Under the pieces are notes generated by a model. That model ran no database searches. It was not told the origin of the DNA and was given only the letters and a program-made list of their open reading frames with translations. Of a stretch of DNA of 64,000 nt, positions 28,774-38,304 are shown piece after piece; position 1 is the first letter of the stretch, and every line of letters starts with the position of its first letter. The translations under genes and the position numbers were made by a program. The stretch comes from Bifidobacterium boum (GTDB taxonomy: Bacteria > Actinomycetota > Actinomycetes > Actinomycetales > Bifidobacteriaceae): contig NZ_JGYQ01000002.1 in NCBI RefSeq assembly GCF_000741535.1, forward strand, positions 124,001 to 188,000. The letters are read 5' to 3'.

Positions 28774-29657
28774 TCATTTCTTGAGTGTCACATTCACCGT
28801 CATGCGGCAATCCACGTCACCCCCTCTGGTGTCTTCGTGTCGTAGCGATATGAGAATCCTTGGACCGTCTCGGACTCGGAAAACGTCACCACGCCTGTAA
28901 GCGTCAAACATGCCAGCGGATACACCGCTCACCCATGACGGGTCGATACCTGCTCGCTTCATCGATACCGTCATGGTACCGTCCGGTGACTTCATTGCCG
29001 CGAAGGTCACCCGCTGCATGGCTGAAGAACATTCCGTCAGTCGCGCATTCGCCGACAAGTTCAATGCCGGCAGCCTGTTACTCCACAGTCTCAGGACTTT
29101 CAGCTTCATGTTCTTTGATACATCAAGAGACGAGAGCCTGTTGCCGTCTACGCACAGGGATGTCAGATGCCTGTTCACCGACACGTCCAACGACGACAGT
29201 TGGTTGTCGGTGGCATACAGCGTGGACAGCTGGACGTTATGCGACACATCCAACGATGGCAAGCTGCTTCGGTCCACATCAAGATGCTTCAGCTGTTCAT
29301 TGTGAGACACGTCCAATGAAGTCAGCTCATCACCCTCTACATCCAGTTCCTTCAGTCGCGGGTTATGCGTCACATCCAATGATGACAGCATATTGTCGGC
29401 TGCATACAGCGTCGTCAACCGGGTGTTATGCGACACGTCCAACGACGACAGTTGGTTGTTCCAGGCAAGCAGCTGGGTCAGATTTCGAAAATACTCTACG
29501 CCCTTGAGGCTTGAGATTGTCTTGCTGGTGATGGAAATCTTCGTAACGGCATCAGCCTCGGACTCGCTGAGCGTCCCGTCCTTGTCCGCATCGAAATACT
29601 GTGACGTATAGGCACGAAATTAATCGTCAGGAAAGTGTTCCGAATCGATATCCACCG
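28774..29657 (-). pseudogene. Decayed leucine-rich-repeat (internalin-type) surface protein
   Basis: The readable frame contains about seven 21-residue repeats of the LxxLDVSxNxxL type (for example SSLDVSVNRHLTSL), and upstream an EF-hand/dockerin-like stretch DADKDGTLSESEADAV. This matches bifidobacterial LRR proteins in which FPDxNFRxY precedes the DxDxDG loop. Here the DNA reads FPDD-stop-FRAY: an in-frame TAA at 29620-29622 sits where the family has Asn. No start codon, ribosome site or signal peptide remains upstream, where a hairpin begins at 29658. The C-terminus (MTVNVTLKK) has no anchor motif. A 222-residue internal frame could still be translated from an ATG at 29442, but it would lack export. 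Called a pseudogene. Confidence 0.75.
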
Positions 29658-29699
29658 GCCATGTGACCGCCGTTGCAGGGTCGATGGCGGTCACATGGC
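29658..29699 (-). terminator. Hairpin terminator of the DUF2142 gene
   Basis: A 14-bp perfect stem (29658-29671 with 29686-29699, 14-nt loop) 31 nt past the stop codon of the DUF2142 gene. Confidence 0.65.
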
Positions 29700-29730
29700 G
29701 CGTTCATCGCCGATATGCATTCCACGCCAA

Positions 29731-31125
29731 TCAACAAGGGTCAACCGACACGGCGTTCCCGTTATGCTGTTTCACAGCGTACAAGCTGGCAACACATTCG
29801 GCGCTACAGAGCACCAACAACACCGTCAATGGAAGAAAATATCGATATTGCATGCCATAGACCTCGTCGATGCCAATAGGCGTATATTGCAGCCAGAGTG
29901 CAAGATATGTCAGCAGGATGATGCCCACGTCGATGCCCCATGCACACCACAGGAATACTCGCATGCGGACGGGCAACGACTTGGTGACCGTTGTGACAGT
30001 AATCAGGACAGTCATTACAAGCACTGCTAACCAACAGCAGATGATAACGATGCTATTCGCAATATTGTCCATGTTGGACTTGCCGTGGATAATCGCTTTG
30101 CCGATGGCATAAGCCGCTTGCGCAACACCAGTAAAACTGCCCATCAGTGCGCGTTTCTTTGCGGCTACATTCTCAGATGGCACAATCATCGGAGTCGTGA
30201 CGAACCATGAGGTCAGGCGTATCCACACGACAAGCCATATCGATGACACGGCCACTGCAGCAATACATATCCACAGTCGAGGGTCGCGGCAGGTTCTTTT
30301 ACCTTGCGCCGCTCCGGCGACGTGCTCCCCGGCAAACCGCCGTTGCATATGGGGTACAAACAGGATGAGCAACACCAATGGTGCATAGGTGAATTTGCAC
30401 ATTGCCGTACAAACCGACAAAAGTGCCAAGGCGATGCAATAGCGAACAGACACACGGCGGTACAGCGTCCTGAACACCATACAGGTCAGAAGGAACGTAC
30501 ACGCTTGAGTGAAAGAATCCGCTGAAATCGCGAATGCATTGCGGTACATTATCACCGGGCATACCATTGCGATGCTGACGAGTATTCGCCATCTCGGCAA
30601 TGCAGCGACAGCCAGACCCATGCACAATGCATAAACGGCAAGCATGACGAATTCCGCGAGATAATACGTAGCATGCGCAGACATCCCAAATGTCTTGCCT
30701 ACGGCAAATGCAACAAGTTGTGGCAGGTAGGTGACTGGAGAGTTCACAGCCGAGTTGTTGTACGGGACATCAGCTCCTGCGGCATCCTGTGTGGTGATGG
30801 TATCTGCTCTGACGACTGCTGGATCGTACCCGTCATATTCTTGTAGGGAAAAGTTGATCCAACTCCAGTCAACGTGACCACCGACATTGCCGTTGGAACC
30901 ATGCAGCAAGCTTTTCGAGTCGACTGGTCTGACCAGCACATCGCCGTTCAGGATGCCGTCAATCCGATACACGTGTGCCCAGATATCCGGGATGTGCCCT
31001 GGAGGCGTCACCACGATGAAGAACATGCCGATTACTATGGTCACTAACGTCACTATCGCCGGCATGTGTTTGTTGGCGTCACAAACCAGCCGTCGCAGTG
31101 CCATGCCATGTTCACTGCCACCCAT
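29731..31125 (-). CDS. DUF2142-family polytopic membrane protein
   Basis: A 464-residue protein with about ten hydrophobic segments and the DUF2142 opening: one TM, then PPGHIPDIWAHVYRIDGILNGD, a long extracellular loop (residues 60-135), and helices from VAFAVGK onward ending in EVYGMQYRYFLPLTVLLV. The family resembles glycosyltransferase-C-fold membrane enzymes and is often found with cell-surface polysaccharide genes; activity is not established. The ATG at 31123-31125 with GAGG upstream is used. It sits in an accessory stretch with a secreted amylase and two broken surface-protein genes. Confidence 0.75.
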   Translation of the reverse strand: MGGSEHGMALRRLVCDANKHMPAIVTLVTIVIGMFFIVVTPPGHIPDIWAHVYRIDGILNGDVLVRPVDSKSLLHGSNGNVGGHVDWSWINFSLQEYDGYDPAVVRADTITTQDAAGADVPYNNSAVNSPVTYLPQLVAFAVGKTFGMSAHATYYLAEFVMLAVYALCMGLAVAALPRWRILVSIAMVCPVIMYRNAFAISADSFTQACTFLLTCMVFRTLYRRVSVRYCIALALLSVCTAMCKFTYAPLVLLILFVPHMQRRFAGEHVAGAAQGKRTCRDPRLWICIAAVAVSSIWLVVWIRLTSWFVTTPMIVPSENVAAKKRALMGSFTGVAQAAYAIGKAIIHGKSNMDNIANSIVIICCWLAVLVMTVLITVTTVTKSLPVRMRVFLWCAWGIDVGIILLTYLALWLQYTPIGIDEVYGMQYRYFLPLTVLLVLCSAECVASLYAVKQHNGNAVSVDPC

Positions 31126-31174
31126 AGCTGCCTCACCATCTCCAAGCATTTCTCTACACGCATGTGCGGGCGGA

Positions 31175-31200
31175 ATCGAGCATCTTCCTGGATGCTCGAT
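31175..31200 (-). terminator. Hairpin downstream of the amylase gene
   Basis: A 10-bp perfect stem ATCGAGCATC / GATGCTCGAT with a 6-nt loop, between the amylase stop and the DUF2142 start. No T-run, so it could be an attenuating element rather than a full terminator. Confidence 0.45.
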
Positions 31201-31285
31201 TGTGCATCTGAGATACACGATAACAACCCAACATTAACAATTTTACCCTAAACGAGCGACAGGTGCCGAGTATTCCCTTTCTTGC

Positions 31286-32815
31286 TCAGTTCCCATACCA
31301 ATCCGGGTCGGATGCGTCGCGGGCGGAACCGCCGTGCCAGGTGGACGGCGTGGCAGCCACATGGATCGCTATGGCCGATCCCGCCGGCACAGTCGCATTG
31401 AGCTTGCCGTCGATGCCGATACGCACCGTCGACGAACAATCGCCGCTGGCATAGACGTTGCAATATTCGCCTGCCGGCATCGAGGTGGCGTACGACACGG
31501 CGGCATCGTTTTCCCCGTTGTTGATGACGATGTATGCCCGGTTGCCGCGGCCGAAACCGATTACGTTATCGCCGTCGTCATGCCAATCCACCATGCGTGC
31601 GGACCTGGCGACGTTATGCCAGCCGATCATGCCCCGGATCGCCGTCCACCGTTGCGTGCAGGTCCAATCCGACCCCGTGCCGCAGGTCGTATCGGGAACG
31701 GAGGTCGAGGTGGCGCCTGGAGCGCCGTCATCACTGTTCTCGTATTCATAGCCGGAGAAGATATTCGGCGTACTGTACGGGTACGCGAGCATGAACGCAT
31801 TGGCTAGCAGATACGAGTTCTCGTCACGGTATGTCAACGTCATGCCGTTGCGTTCCGTATCCCAATTGGTGACGAATATCGCCGCCTCGTCGCTTGGCAC
31901 GAGATTGCTGGTGATGTCCTTGATCGACTTGGTGCCCCCGACAAGCGAATTGGAGAAGAAGGTCTTGAGCTGGTACGCGTACTGGAATTCCGACACCTGC
32001 CCGGAACGCGTGTAGTTCTTCGGCTGGATCGCCGCTGCCTCGTTCACGTTGCCGATGACCTCTTGCATCCACCAGATATCGTTCAGGGAGCGTCCGGTTT
32101 TCTGTGCTACGAGCTTTTTGATGGCGAGGACATCCGTGTTGGAGATGTGTTTGACGGCATCGACGCGGAAGCCTGCGACCCCATAGTTGATGAGTTTGGC
32201 GAAATACGAGGCGAGTGTGTCTCGTACATGGGCTGAAGACGTGTCGAGGTCTTGCAATCCGGTGACACGGCAATCCTGGACATTCTCTTGGTCCGTGTAA
32301 TTGATGACATCCGAGTCGCAGGAATGGAAATCCTTGGCAGTGTATCCGATAGCGGGGAAATCTCCCTTCGCATCGTATGCGCTGCCGACTGTGCCGGTGC
32401 CGCTGCCCTGCCCGACGCCGGTGGTGTGGTTGATGACGGCATCGGCGATGATGCCCACCCCCGCCGCCTTGCATGTGGCGATCATGGATTTGAATTCCTG
32501 TTCAGTGCCTTCCTTGGAGTCTAACTTGTAACTGACCGGCTGATATGAAGTCCACCATTGCGTTCCCTTGATGGATTCCTGCGGCGGGGAGACTTGGACA
32601 TACGCGACGCCTTCCGGACCAAATGTCTTGGTGCATTCCTTGGCGATCGACGTCCAGTTTTCCTGGAACGCGGTAACGATGACGTCACTGCGGTAGCTGG
32701 CCGGATCGAAATTGGCGGTGATGCCGGTCGGTGTACGGAATGTCGCTACGGTAAGGCCTGCGCTGACGGCGATGCACAGCACTGCGATCAGGATGGTTCT
32801 GATGCGTTGTTTCAT
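31286..32815 (-). CDS. Secreted GH13 alpha-amylase
   Basis: A 509-residue protein. Residues 1-25 form a signal peptide (MKQRIRTILIAVLCIAVSAG). The (beta/alpha)8 barrel motifs are region I DAVINHT (125-131), region II GFRVDAVKH with nucleophile Asp219, region III with Glu252 in QEVIG, and region IV FVTNWDTERN with Asp319. All three catalytic acids are present. In region IV a Trp (318) occupies the position usually held by His before the Asp. The C-terminal 90 residues are the all-beta domain C; there is no starch-binding module or cell-wall anchor, so the enzyme should be released. Start 32815 has GGAGGA upstream. The promoter carries a LacI-type operator. Confidence 0.9.
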   Translation of the reverse strand: MKQRIRTILIAVLCIAVSAGLTVATFRTPTGITANFDPASYRSDVIVTAFQENWTSIAKECTKTFGPEGVAYVQVSPPQESIKGTQWWTSYQPVSYKLDSKEGTEQEFKSMIATCKAAGVGIIADAVINHTTGVGQGSGTGTVGSAYDAKGDFPAIGYTAKDFHSCDSDVINYTDQENVQDCRVTGLQDLDTSSAHVRDTLASYFAKLINYGVAGFRVDAVKHISNTDVLAIKKLVAQKTGRSLNDIWWMQEVIGNVNEAAAIQPKNYTRSGQVSEFQYAYQLKTFFSNSLVGGTKSIKDITSNLVPSDEAAIFVTNWDTERNGMTLTYRDENSYLLANAFMLAYPYSTPNIFSGYEYENSDDGAPGATSTSVPDTTCGTGSDWTCTQRWTAIRGMIGWHNVARSARMVDWHDDGDNVIGFGRGNRAYIVINNGENDAAVSYATSMPAGEYCNVYASGDCSSTVRIGIDGKLNATVPAGSAIAIHVAATPSTWHGGSARDASDPDWYGN

Positions 32816-32842
32816 GATTCCTCCGTTGGATGGGCTGACAGC

Positions 32843-32880
32843 ATTGTATGACGGGCGGCTCGGTCCTGCAAACGTTCGCA
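32843..32880 (-). promoter_or_regulatory. Amylase promoter with LacI-family operator
   Basis: On the minus strand TTGCAG (32866-32871), 17-nt spacer, TACAAT (32843-32848), 28 nt before the start codon. The near-perfect palindrome TGCAAACGTTCGCA at 32867-32880 overlaps the -35, matching the TGCxAACGTTxGCA form of MalR/CcpA-type LacI regulators. A related half-site GCGCAAACGA lies further upstream. Suggests repression released by a sugar signal. Confidence 0.65.
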
Positions 32881-32934
32881 GTCGGCGGTGGACGATAACA
32901 CCTTGCGGGAGCGCAAACGAGTCGATGAAAACGA

Positions 32935-32974
32935 CAACGGGTGACGAACGTTGTCTTACGTTCGTCACCCGTTG
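32935..32974 (-). terminator. Terminator hairpin of the sorting-signal remnant
   Basis: A 16-bp perfect stem (32935-32950 with 32959-32974, 8-nt loop), 46 nt past the stop codon of the remnant at 33021. It separates that transcript from the amylase promoter. Confidence 0.7.
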
Positions 32975-33020
32975 GTGGGACGCGTCTGACACGAGGTCGG
33001 ACTATGCGCCGTAGACCAGG

Positions 33021-33262
33021 CTAGTCACGGTATGCGCCGTGCTTGGCTCTGTGCTCCCCTGCCAGTGACATTGCACCAGCCAAGGCCAGTGCGAGGCACA
33101 CGAGGATGGCACCGGCAACGGAAGCGCCGGTCTTGGCGAGATCCGCCGGCTGGTTCGCGGCTTGCGCCGCGGACTTGCCATCCTGGGGCTTCGCAGCAGT
33201 GTGGTATGCCTCCCGTCACATCGACTGTGGCGGCCTGTGGAGTTCCCTGAATGGGGATTGCA
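33021..33262 (-). pseudogene. Remnant of a cell-wall-anchored (LAxTG) surface protein
   Basis: On the minus strand the frame ending at TAG (33021-33023) reads ANQPADLAKTGASVAG, then a hydrophobic helix (ILVCLALALAGAMSLAG) and the basic tail EHRAKHGAYRD: a complete sortase sorting signal with an LAKTG site. In that frame a TGA stops the reading some 35 codons back, while upstream protein-like text (TPQAATVDVTGG) continues in another frame, so a frameshift is evident. A good promoter lies about 25 nt beyond. Everything between promoter and stalk has been lost. Confidence 0.7.
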
Positions 33263-33284
33263 TACGTTTGTACTCGGCGCTTCT

Positions 33285-33313
33285 ATGATAACGTGAATAT
33301 TTTGCAATGACAA
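33285..33313 (-). promoter_or_regulatory. Surviving promoter of the remnant gene
   Basis: Minus strand TTGTCA (33308-33313), exact 17-nt spacer, TATCAT (33285-33290). It points into the sorting-signal remnant. The rest of 33240-33450 holds no gene. Confidence 0.55.
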
Positions 33314-33451
33314 CGTGGCGTTGACACACGCCAACAATCAAAGAAAACCGCCCGCGTACAGCAGCACCGGCAGTAGATGGTATCCAACCGGACACATGCA
33401 TCATTGCATGGCCAAGGAAAACGTTGTCATGATCGGGAGCACCTCAGTAAC

Positions 33452-33485
33452 GTGGGGCGGGAACCTACGATGATTCCCGCCCCAC
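33452..33485 (-). terminator. aroQ terminator hairpin
   Basis: A 12-bp perfect GC-rich stem (33452-33463 with 33474-33485, 10-nt loop) 20 nt past the aroQ stop. Confidence 0.75.
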
Positions 33486-33505
33486 AATAACGCCCATGCC
33501 TACAG

Positions 33506-33955
33506 TCATTCGCCCATGATATGGGCGATCGCCTCAAGGGCGAGCCTGTAACCGAAGAATCCAAGCCCGGTGATCGTGCCTGTAGCCACAGGGGAAATCA
33601 CGCTGCGCTTACGGAATTCATCGCGTGATGCGGGATTGGAGATATGCACTTCCATCAGAGGCACCCCGGCATCGCCGACCATGTGTGCGGCATCAGCCAA
33701 ACCATAGCTGTAATGCGTGAATGCCGCCGGGTTCATGACCACCGGAATCGCACCATCCGCGGCCTCATGCATCCAATGAATCATCTCGGCTTCGTCGTCA
33801 GTCTGCCGAACCTCGACATCCAAACCGAGGTCACGGCCCCACCGCTCACAATCCTCACGAAGCGTTTGTAGATCCTGATGACCGTAGACATCAGGCTGGC
33901 GGACACCGAGACGGCCAAGATTCGGCCCATTGACGACAAGAACACGACGCGTCAT
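33506..33955 (-). CDS. aroQ: 3-dehydroquinate dehydratase, type II
   Basis: A 149-residue dodecamer-type dehydratase of the shikimate pathway. The N-terminus RRVLVVNGPNLGRLGVRQPDVYG contains the catalytic Tyr; NPAAFTHYSYGLADA and the MEVHISNPASRDEFR block hold the active-site Asn and His. The ATG at 33953-33955 with AAAGG seven bases upstream is used; the longer frame is not. Fifty-two nt after aroKB, which supplies its substrate dehydroquinate. Confidence 0.95.
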   Translation of the reverse strand: MTRRVLVVNGPNLGRLGVRQPDVYGHQDLQTLREDCERWGRDLGLDVEVRQTDDEAEMIHWMHEAADGAIPVVMNPAAFTHYSYGLADAAHMVGDAGVPLMEVHISNPASRDEFRKRSVISPVATGTITGLGFFGYRLALEAIAHIMGE

Positions 33956-34007
33956 ACGTTTACCTTTCTGCGTTCCGATGATATTGGACTCGTGGACACC
34001 CACCGTG

Positions 34008-35732
34008 TCACTGTGTGGGGCGAATCCGTTCAAAAGCCTCATGGACTGCTTCAATCGGCGGATTATCCAAATGAATCGGATGACCGATACCGTCAAGAAT
34101 GACGAAACGCAAGGTATTACCGCGTGCCTTCTTGTCACGGTGCATCAGCGCCAGAACACGTTGCCAGTCGCCGCCGCCCCACGATGTGGGCAATCCCAAG
34201 GAGCCAAGCAAATCGCGATGATACTCGACCAAATCCTCGTCGATATACCCGAGAATATGGGACAGTTCAGCCGCGAAAACACAGCCGACAGCCACGGCAT
34301 TGCCGTGACGCCACTTGAAATGCTCGATCTGTTCAATGGCATGACCAAGCGTGTGACCGTAGTTGAGGAACTCGCGCAGCCCCGCTTCACGCAAATCGTT
34401 GGAAACATGGTATGCCTTGACTGTAACCGTACGCTCAATCAGTTCGGCGACCACGCCCTCCAACGGCGACCCTAGGAATGTGCTGCCGTCAAAAGCGCGC
34501 AGCTCGCGCGCATGCTCTTCAAGGATGGTCAGAATCTGCGGGTCGCGGATGAAACCGGACTTCGCTACCTCGCCCAGACCTTCGACGAAAATATCGTTAG
34601 GTAGCGTTTCCAGCGCACGCATGTCAGCGAGCACGCCGGCAGGCGTGTAGAACGAACCGACCAGATTCTTGCCTTGCGGTGTGTTGATGCCGGTTTTCCC
34701 GCCTGTGGAAGCATCCACCATCGCCAGCAATGACGTCGGGCAGTTCACGTATCGGATGCCACGCATCCACGTTGCGGCGACAAATCCGGCAAGATCCGTC
34801 GCCGCTCCGCCACCGAGACCGACGACAGCATCAGAACGAGTGAATCCTTCATCGCCCAAACGCTGCCAGATACCATTGGCAACTTCAATGGTTTTGCCGG
34901 CTTCCGCATCAGGAATCAGAATGTCACTGACCTCATACCCCCCCTGACGCAGCAATGCACGCGCACGATCGGAGTGCCGTTGCACCGGCGCCGTATGGAT
35001 CAACGCAACCTTGACCGGCTTGTCACCGAGGACTTCCGCAAGATGATTCGACGTTCCCACACCGATTCGGACATCATACGGGGTGATTGACGCACCAGTG
35101 ACATGCACATCATGTTCCATAACCATATCCACCACTTTCTTTGCCGCATGCTGCGGCGACGATCCGTGCGTGCGGACCTGCACATTCGCGATAGCACGGA
35201 ACACGGGGTCCCGCACCTCATACAGGGCACGCCACTTCGCGTCGGCATCTCCCGCCAGCATCGGCCGGTTCCCACCGCGTCGGGCACGCTCCATCGCCTC
35301 ATGCGGATCAGCCTGCAAATAGACGACCTTCCCGCCGTTCTCCTCATAAGCCGCCAACGCTTCACGGACCTGGCCGGTCATCGGAGCCCCGCCGCCGAGT
35401 GACAGAATACCGTCCGTGGAATGCAGCAGATCCTCAATGACGTCGCATTCGAACGCACGGAACTTCGGCTCACCGTACCGTTCAAAATAGTCCGTGATCT
35501 TCATGCCGGAGCGATGCTCAATCACCTCGTCCGAATCGGTGAATCGGACACCAAGCAACTGGGCCACTTCCCCACCGACTCTGGTTTTGCCAGCCCCCGG
35601 CATGCCGATAAGCACAGCTACGGGAGCCGACAATCTGCCCTCCTGATGAGATGCGACATCGGCACGTCGCGTAGCATAGCGACGTCGCGAAGCGTCACGG
35701 CTGCCACCGTACCGACGATGATGCTGCGTCAT
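34008..35732 (-). CDS. aroKB: Shikimate kinase / 3-dehydroquinate synthase fusion
   Basis: A 574-residue bifunctional enzyme. Residues 35-200 are shikimate kinase: P-loop [24 protein letters not shown] (substrate-binding DxD), and the FRAFECDVI helix. Residues 225-574 are NAD-dependent dehydroquinate synthase: [19 protein letters not shown], a [17 protein letters not shown] stretch, and metal ligands in [16 protein letters not shown]. The fusion is typical of bifidobacteria and puts steps two and five of the shikimate route on one chain. The Arg-rich first 30 residues are a likely disordered leader. Start 35732 has GAGGTGA upstream. Confidence 0.95.
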   Translation of the reverse strand: MTQHHRRYGGSRDASRRRYATRRADVASHQEGRLSAPVAVLIGMPGAGKTRVGGEVAQLLGVRFTDSDEVIEHRSGMKITDYFERYGEPKFRAFECDVIEDLLHSTDGILSLGGGAPMTGQVREALAAYEENGGKVVYLQADPHEAMERARRGGNRPMLAGDADAKWRALYEVRDPVFRAIANVQVRTHGSSPQHAAKKVVDMVMEHDVHVTGASITPYDVRIGVGTSNHLAEVLGDKPVKVALIHTAPVQRHSDRARALLRQGGYEVSDILIPDAEAGKTIEVANGIWQRLGDEGFTRSDAVVGLGGGAATDLAGFVAATWMRGIRYVNCPTSLLAMVDASTGGKTGINTPQGKNLVGSFYTPAGVLADMRALETLPNDIFVEGLGEVAKSGFIRDPQILTILEEHARELRAFDGSTFLGSPLEGVVAELIERTVTVKAYHVSNDLREAGLREFLNYGHTLGHAIEQIEHFKWRHGNAVAVGCVFAAELSHILGYIDEDLVEYHRDLLGSLGLPTSWGGGDWQRVLALMHRDKKARGNTLRFVILDGIGHPIHLDNPPIEAVHEAFERIRPTQ

Positions 35733-35780
35733 ATCACTTCACCTCACGTTCCCGCTGTAATGCCGAACCGGTACAGTACA

Positions 35781-36968
35781 TCAGCGCAAATGTTCAGGCC
35801 AGGACGCGAGATACGCTTGGGCATTACGGCGGGTCTCAGCGATATTGTCCCCGCCGAATTTCTCCAGCACAAACTTCGCCAGCGTCAAACGAACCATCGC
35901 TTCGGCGACAACAGACGCAGCCGGCACTGCAGTGTTATCAGAACGCTGGTTGATCGCCTGGGCAGGCTCCCCGGTGAGCACATCCACCGTACGCAGCGCC
36001 TTGGGAATCGATGGGATAGGCTTCATAGCGGCACGGACACGAATCGGCTCACCGTTGGACATGCCACCCTCGATACCGCCTGCACGATTGCTCAACCGGC
36101 TGATCCGTCCGTCATCATTGACTACGATCTCATCGTGGGCAAGGGAACCAGGACGATCCGCTTCTTTGAAACCGTCGCCGATTTCCACACCCTTGATGGC
36201 CTGAATGCCCATCAGTGCACTCGCCAACGCGGCGTCGAGACGCCGGTCGGACTCGACATACGTGCCAAGACCAGCAGGAACGCCGTAAGCGATCACCTCA
36301 ATCACGCCGCCAAGCGTATCCGCGGCGTTCTTCGCCTCATCGATACGTTCCATCATGCGGTGCTCCGCATCCTTGTCCAAGGTACGAACGGGAGACTGGT
36401 CGAGTGCGGCGACGTCATCCGGCAGCGGCAGCGGCGTATCCTCGTCAATACCCACGCCCCCTATGGAGATGACGTGAGCGACCGTGCGAATGCCCAAGCA
36501 TTGTTCCAAGAAGTTCGATGCGACAGCGCCCAACGCGACACGGGACGCGGTTTCACGTGCGCTGGAACGTTCGAGAATGGGACGGGCGTCAGTGAACCCG
36601 TATTTACGCATCCCCGTCAAGTCGGCATGCCCTGGGCGCGGACGGCTCAGCGGCGCGTTGCGACCGGTTTGCGGCAGCTCATGATCGAGCGGGTCGGCGC
36701 TCATGACTTCGGTCCACTTCGGCCACTCTGTATTGCCGATTTCAATGGAAATCGGCGACCCCAACGTGGAGCCGTGCCGCACGCCGGTAAGCAGTCGGAC
36801 CTGATCCTGCTCAAACTTCATGCGGGCGCCACGGCCATAGCCCAAGCGGCGGCGGGCGAGGGCCTCGGAAATGTCCTTCGTGGTGACCTGCACGCCGGCA
36901 GGCAGCCCCTCCATCATCGCGACAAGCGCTTCACCATGCGATTCTCCGGCGGTCTGCCAACGCAACAT
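35781..36968 (-). CDS. aroC: Chorismate synthase
   Basis: A 395-residue FMN-dependent lyase making chorismate from EPSP. It opens [21 protein letters not shown], continues with [17 protein letters not shown] and a [17 protein letters not shown] substrate loop, and has the conserved [13 protein letters not shown] and [16 protein letters not shown] signatures. The ATG has AAAGGAGA just upstream. It leads the aroC-aroKB-aroQ block, 48 nt ahead of aroKB. Confidence 0.96.
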   Translation of the reverse strand: MLRWQTAGESHGEALVAMMEGLPAGVQVTTKDISEALARRRLGYGRGARMKFEQDQVRLLTGVRHGSTLGSPISIEIGNTEWPKWTEVMSADPLDHELPQTGRNAPLSRPRPGHADLTGMRKYGFTDARPILERSSARETASRVALGAVASNFLEQCLGIRTVAHVISIGGVGIDEDTPLPLPDDVAALDQSPVRTLDKDAEHRMMERIDEAKNAADTLGGVIEVIAYGVPAGLGTYVESDRRLDAALASALMGIQAIKGVEIGDGFKEADRPGSLAHDEIVVNDDGRISRLSNRAGGIEGGMSNGEPIRVRAAMKPIPSIPKALRTVDVLTGEPAQAINQRSDNTAVPAASVVAEAMVRLTLAKFVLEKFGGDNIAETRRNAQAYLASWPEHLR

Positions 36969-37104
36969 GTGGTCTCCTTTGTCTCTGTATTTCTACGTGT
37001 CTTGCCACAGCTCTACTGCTTTCGCATATTAGCGGCAATCGCGACCGCCCACACGGCCACGTCTTCTATATGGACTCTATTACAGACGAATGATACGGCG
37101 GGTA

Positions 37105-38304
37105 TCAGTTCGCATTACTGTTCGAGTTTTTGTATTCGTCGCGCAGCTTCCAGAACTCGTCTTCCGTTGCTGCGAACTTCGTCTCTCCTGTGGTCAGGTT
37201 GACCGTGACGAAATACAGCCAGTCACCTTCCGGCGGGTTCATCGCCGCTTTGATGGCGGATTCTCCCGGATTGCTGATCGGGGTAGGCGGCAGTCCCGTG
37301 TTCACTCGCGTGTTATACGGGTTCGAAGCGTCGTTGAGCATGGCGTCGGTGAGCTTGTCCGCCGAGACGCCCAGACCGTAAGCGACAGTCGAATCCATGC
37401 CCAGCGGCATATTCTTGGCCATACGGTTGAGAATCACACGTACCACTTTGCCGTAGTATTCTTCTGAATTGACTTCGGATTCTGAAATCGAGGCGATAAT
37501 CAGCAGTCGCTGACGGTCGGTGCCAGTAGGCACACCGAGAGCGTCAAGCTTTTCGACCCGCTTATCAACCATCGTTTTGATGATGTCGCTCGCTGAACCG
37601 TGATTCTTCACGTTATAGGTTCCCGGTTCAAACCAGCCTTCGAACTTGCCGCCGGCTTCAGCGGGAAGAATACCCGCACCGCCGCCGTTGATCACCGCAT
37701 TGAAATCGTCGGCATTGATACCGGATAATTTCGCCGCGTCAGCAATCACCTGGGAGACACGCTCCCCCGCTTTGACTTGGAGGAAGCCCGTGGCTTTGGA
37801 CTGGTCGGACAGAATCGCGACGACATCAGCTGACGCCATGTGCTTCTTCAGCTCGTACGTTCCCGGATACAGCGTGCTGTTATTCGCTGCGACTGCACTG
37901 GTGAACGCACCTTGCGATTTGATGACATCGGCTTTCACCAGTTTGTCACCGATTTCCGCTGGGCCTTCGCCGCTTTCGACCGTGAATTCCACAGCGCCGC
38001 TGCCTGGCCCCGGATAATCTGCGGTCAACGTCTCAGATGCTCGCTCACGAGCGTCCCGCCACATGGTGAGCCGATGATATCCGAATCCAGCCAACGAGCA
38101 GGCGACGGCAACCACGAGAACGATGGCGACGATACGAGTCAACTGTCGTGTCCGCTTACGTTCCTTCGACTTGCGGATTTCCCGCCTGGAACGTGGGGCT
38201 TCTTCATCCGAAAGGATATGTGCATCCGACTCAAGCGCTTTGGGAGCGTCCGGATCAGTCCATTGCGTACGCTCCTCGAAAAAATCACGAAAATCATCCG
38301 CCAT
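37105..38304 (-). CDS. mltG: Endolytic murein transglycosylase MltG (YceG-like)
   Basis: A 399-residue inner-membrane protein. An acidic cytoplasmic tail of about 70 residues precedes one TM (RIVAIVLVVAVACSLAGFGYH). The outside part has a LysM-like repeat (VESGEGPAEIGDKLVKADVIKSQGAF) and the YceG core with IIASISESEVNSEEY, where the catalytic glutamate of the family lies. MltG ends nascent glycan strands at the membrane. Start 38304 has AGGAA and GAGGA upstream and overlaps the end of ruvX by 11 nt, so the two are co-translated. Confidence 0.92.
   Translation of the reverse strand: MADDFRDFFEERTQWTDPDAPKALESDAHILSDEEAPRSRREIRKSKERKRTRQLTRIVAIVLVVAVACSLAGFGYHRLTMWRDARERASETLTADYPGPGSGAVEFTVESGEGPAEIGDKLVKADVIKSQGAFTSAVAANNSTLYPGTYELKKHMASADVVAILSDQSKATGFLQVKAGERVSQVIADAAKLSGINADDFNAVINGGGAGILPAEAGGKFEGWFEPGTYNVKNHGSASDIIKTMVDKRVEKLDALGVPTGTDRQRLLIIASISESEVNSEEYYGKVVRVILNRMAKNMPLGMDSTVAYGLGVSADKLTDAMLNDASNPYNTRVNTGLPPTPISNPGESAIKAAMNPPEGDWLYFVTVNLTTGETKFAATEDEFWKLRDEYKNSNSNAN

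Noticed and set aside
28690..28777. 10-bp inverted repeat around the pyrG leader as an operator
   Set aside because: ATGACCCGGC and GCCGGGTCAT are present but 68 nt apart, with one copy at the end of the LRR pseudogene; a functional role is too speculative.
27019..28845. 608-residue frame antisense to pyrG
   Set aside because: Long because of GC-rich codon bias in pyrG on the other strand; no ribosome site or family resemblance.
28774..29442. Intact 222-residue LRR gene
   Set aside because: It would begin in mid-repeat without a signal peptide or ribosome site, and recognisable protein continues upstream past an in-frame stop.
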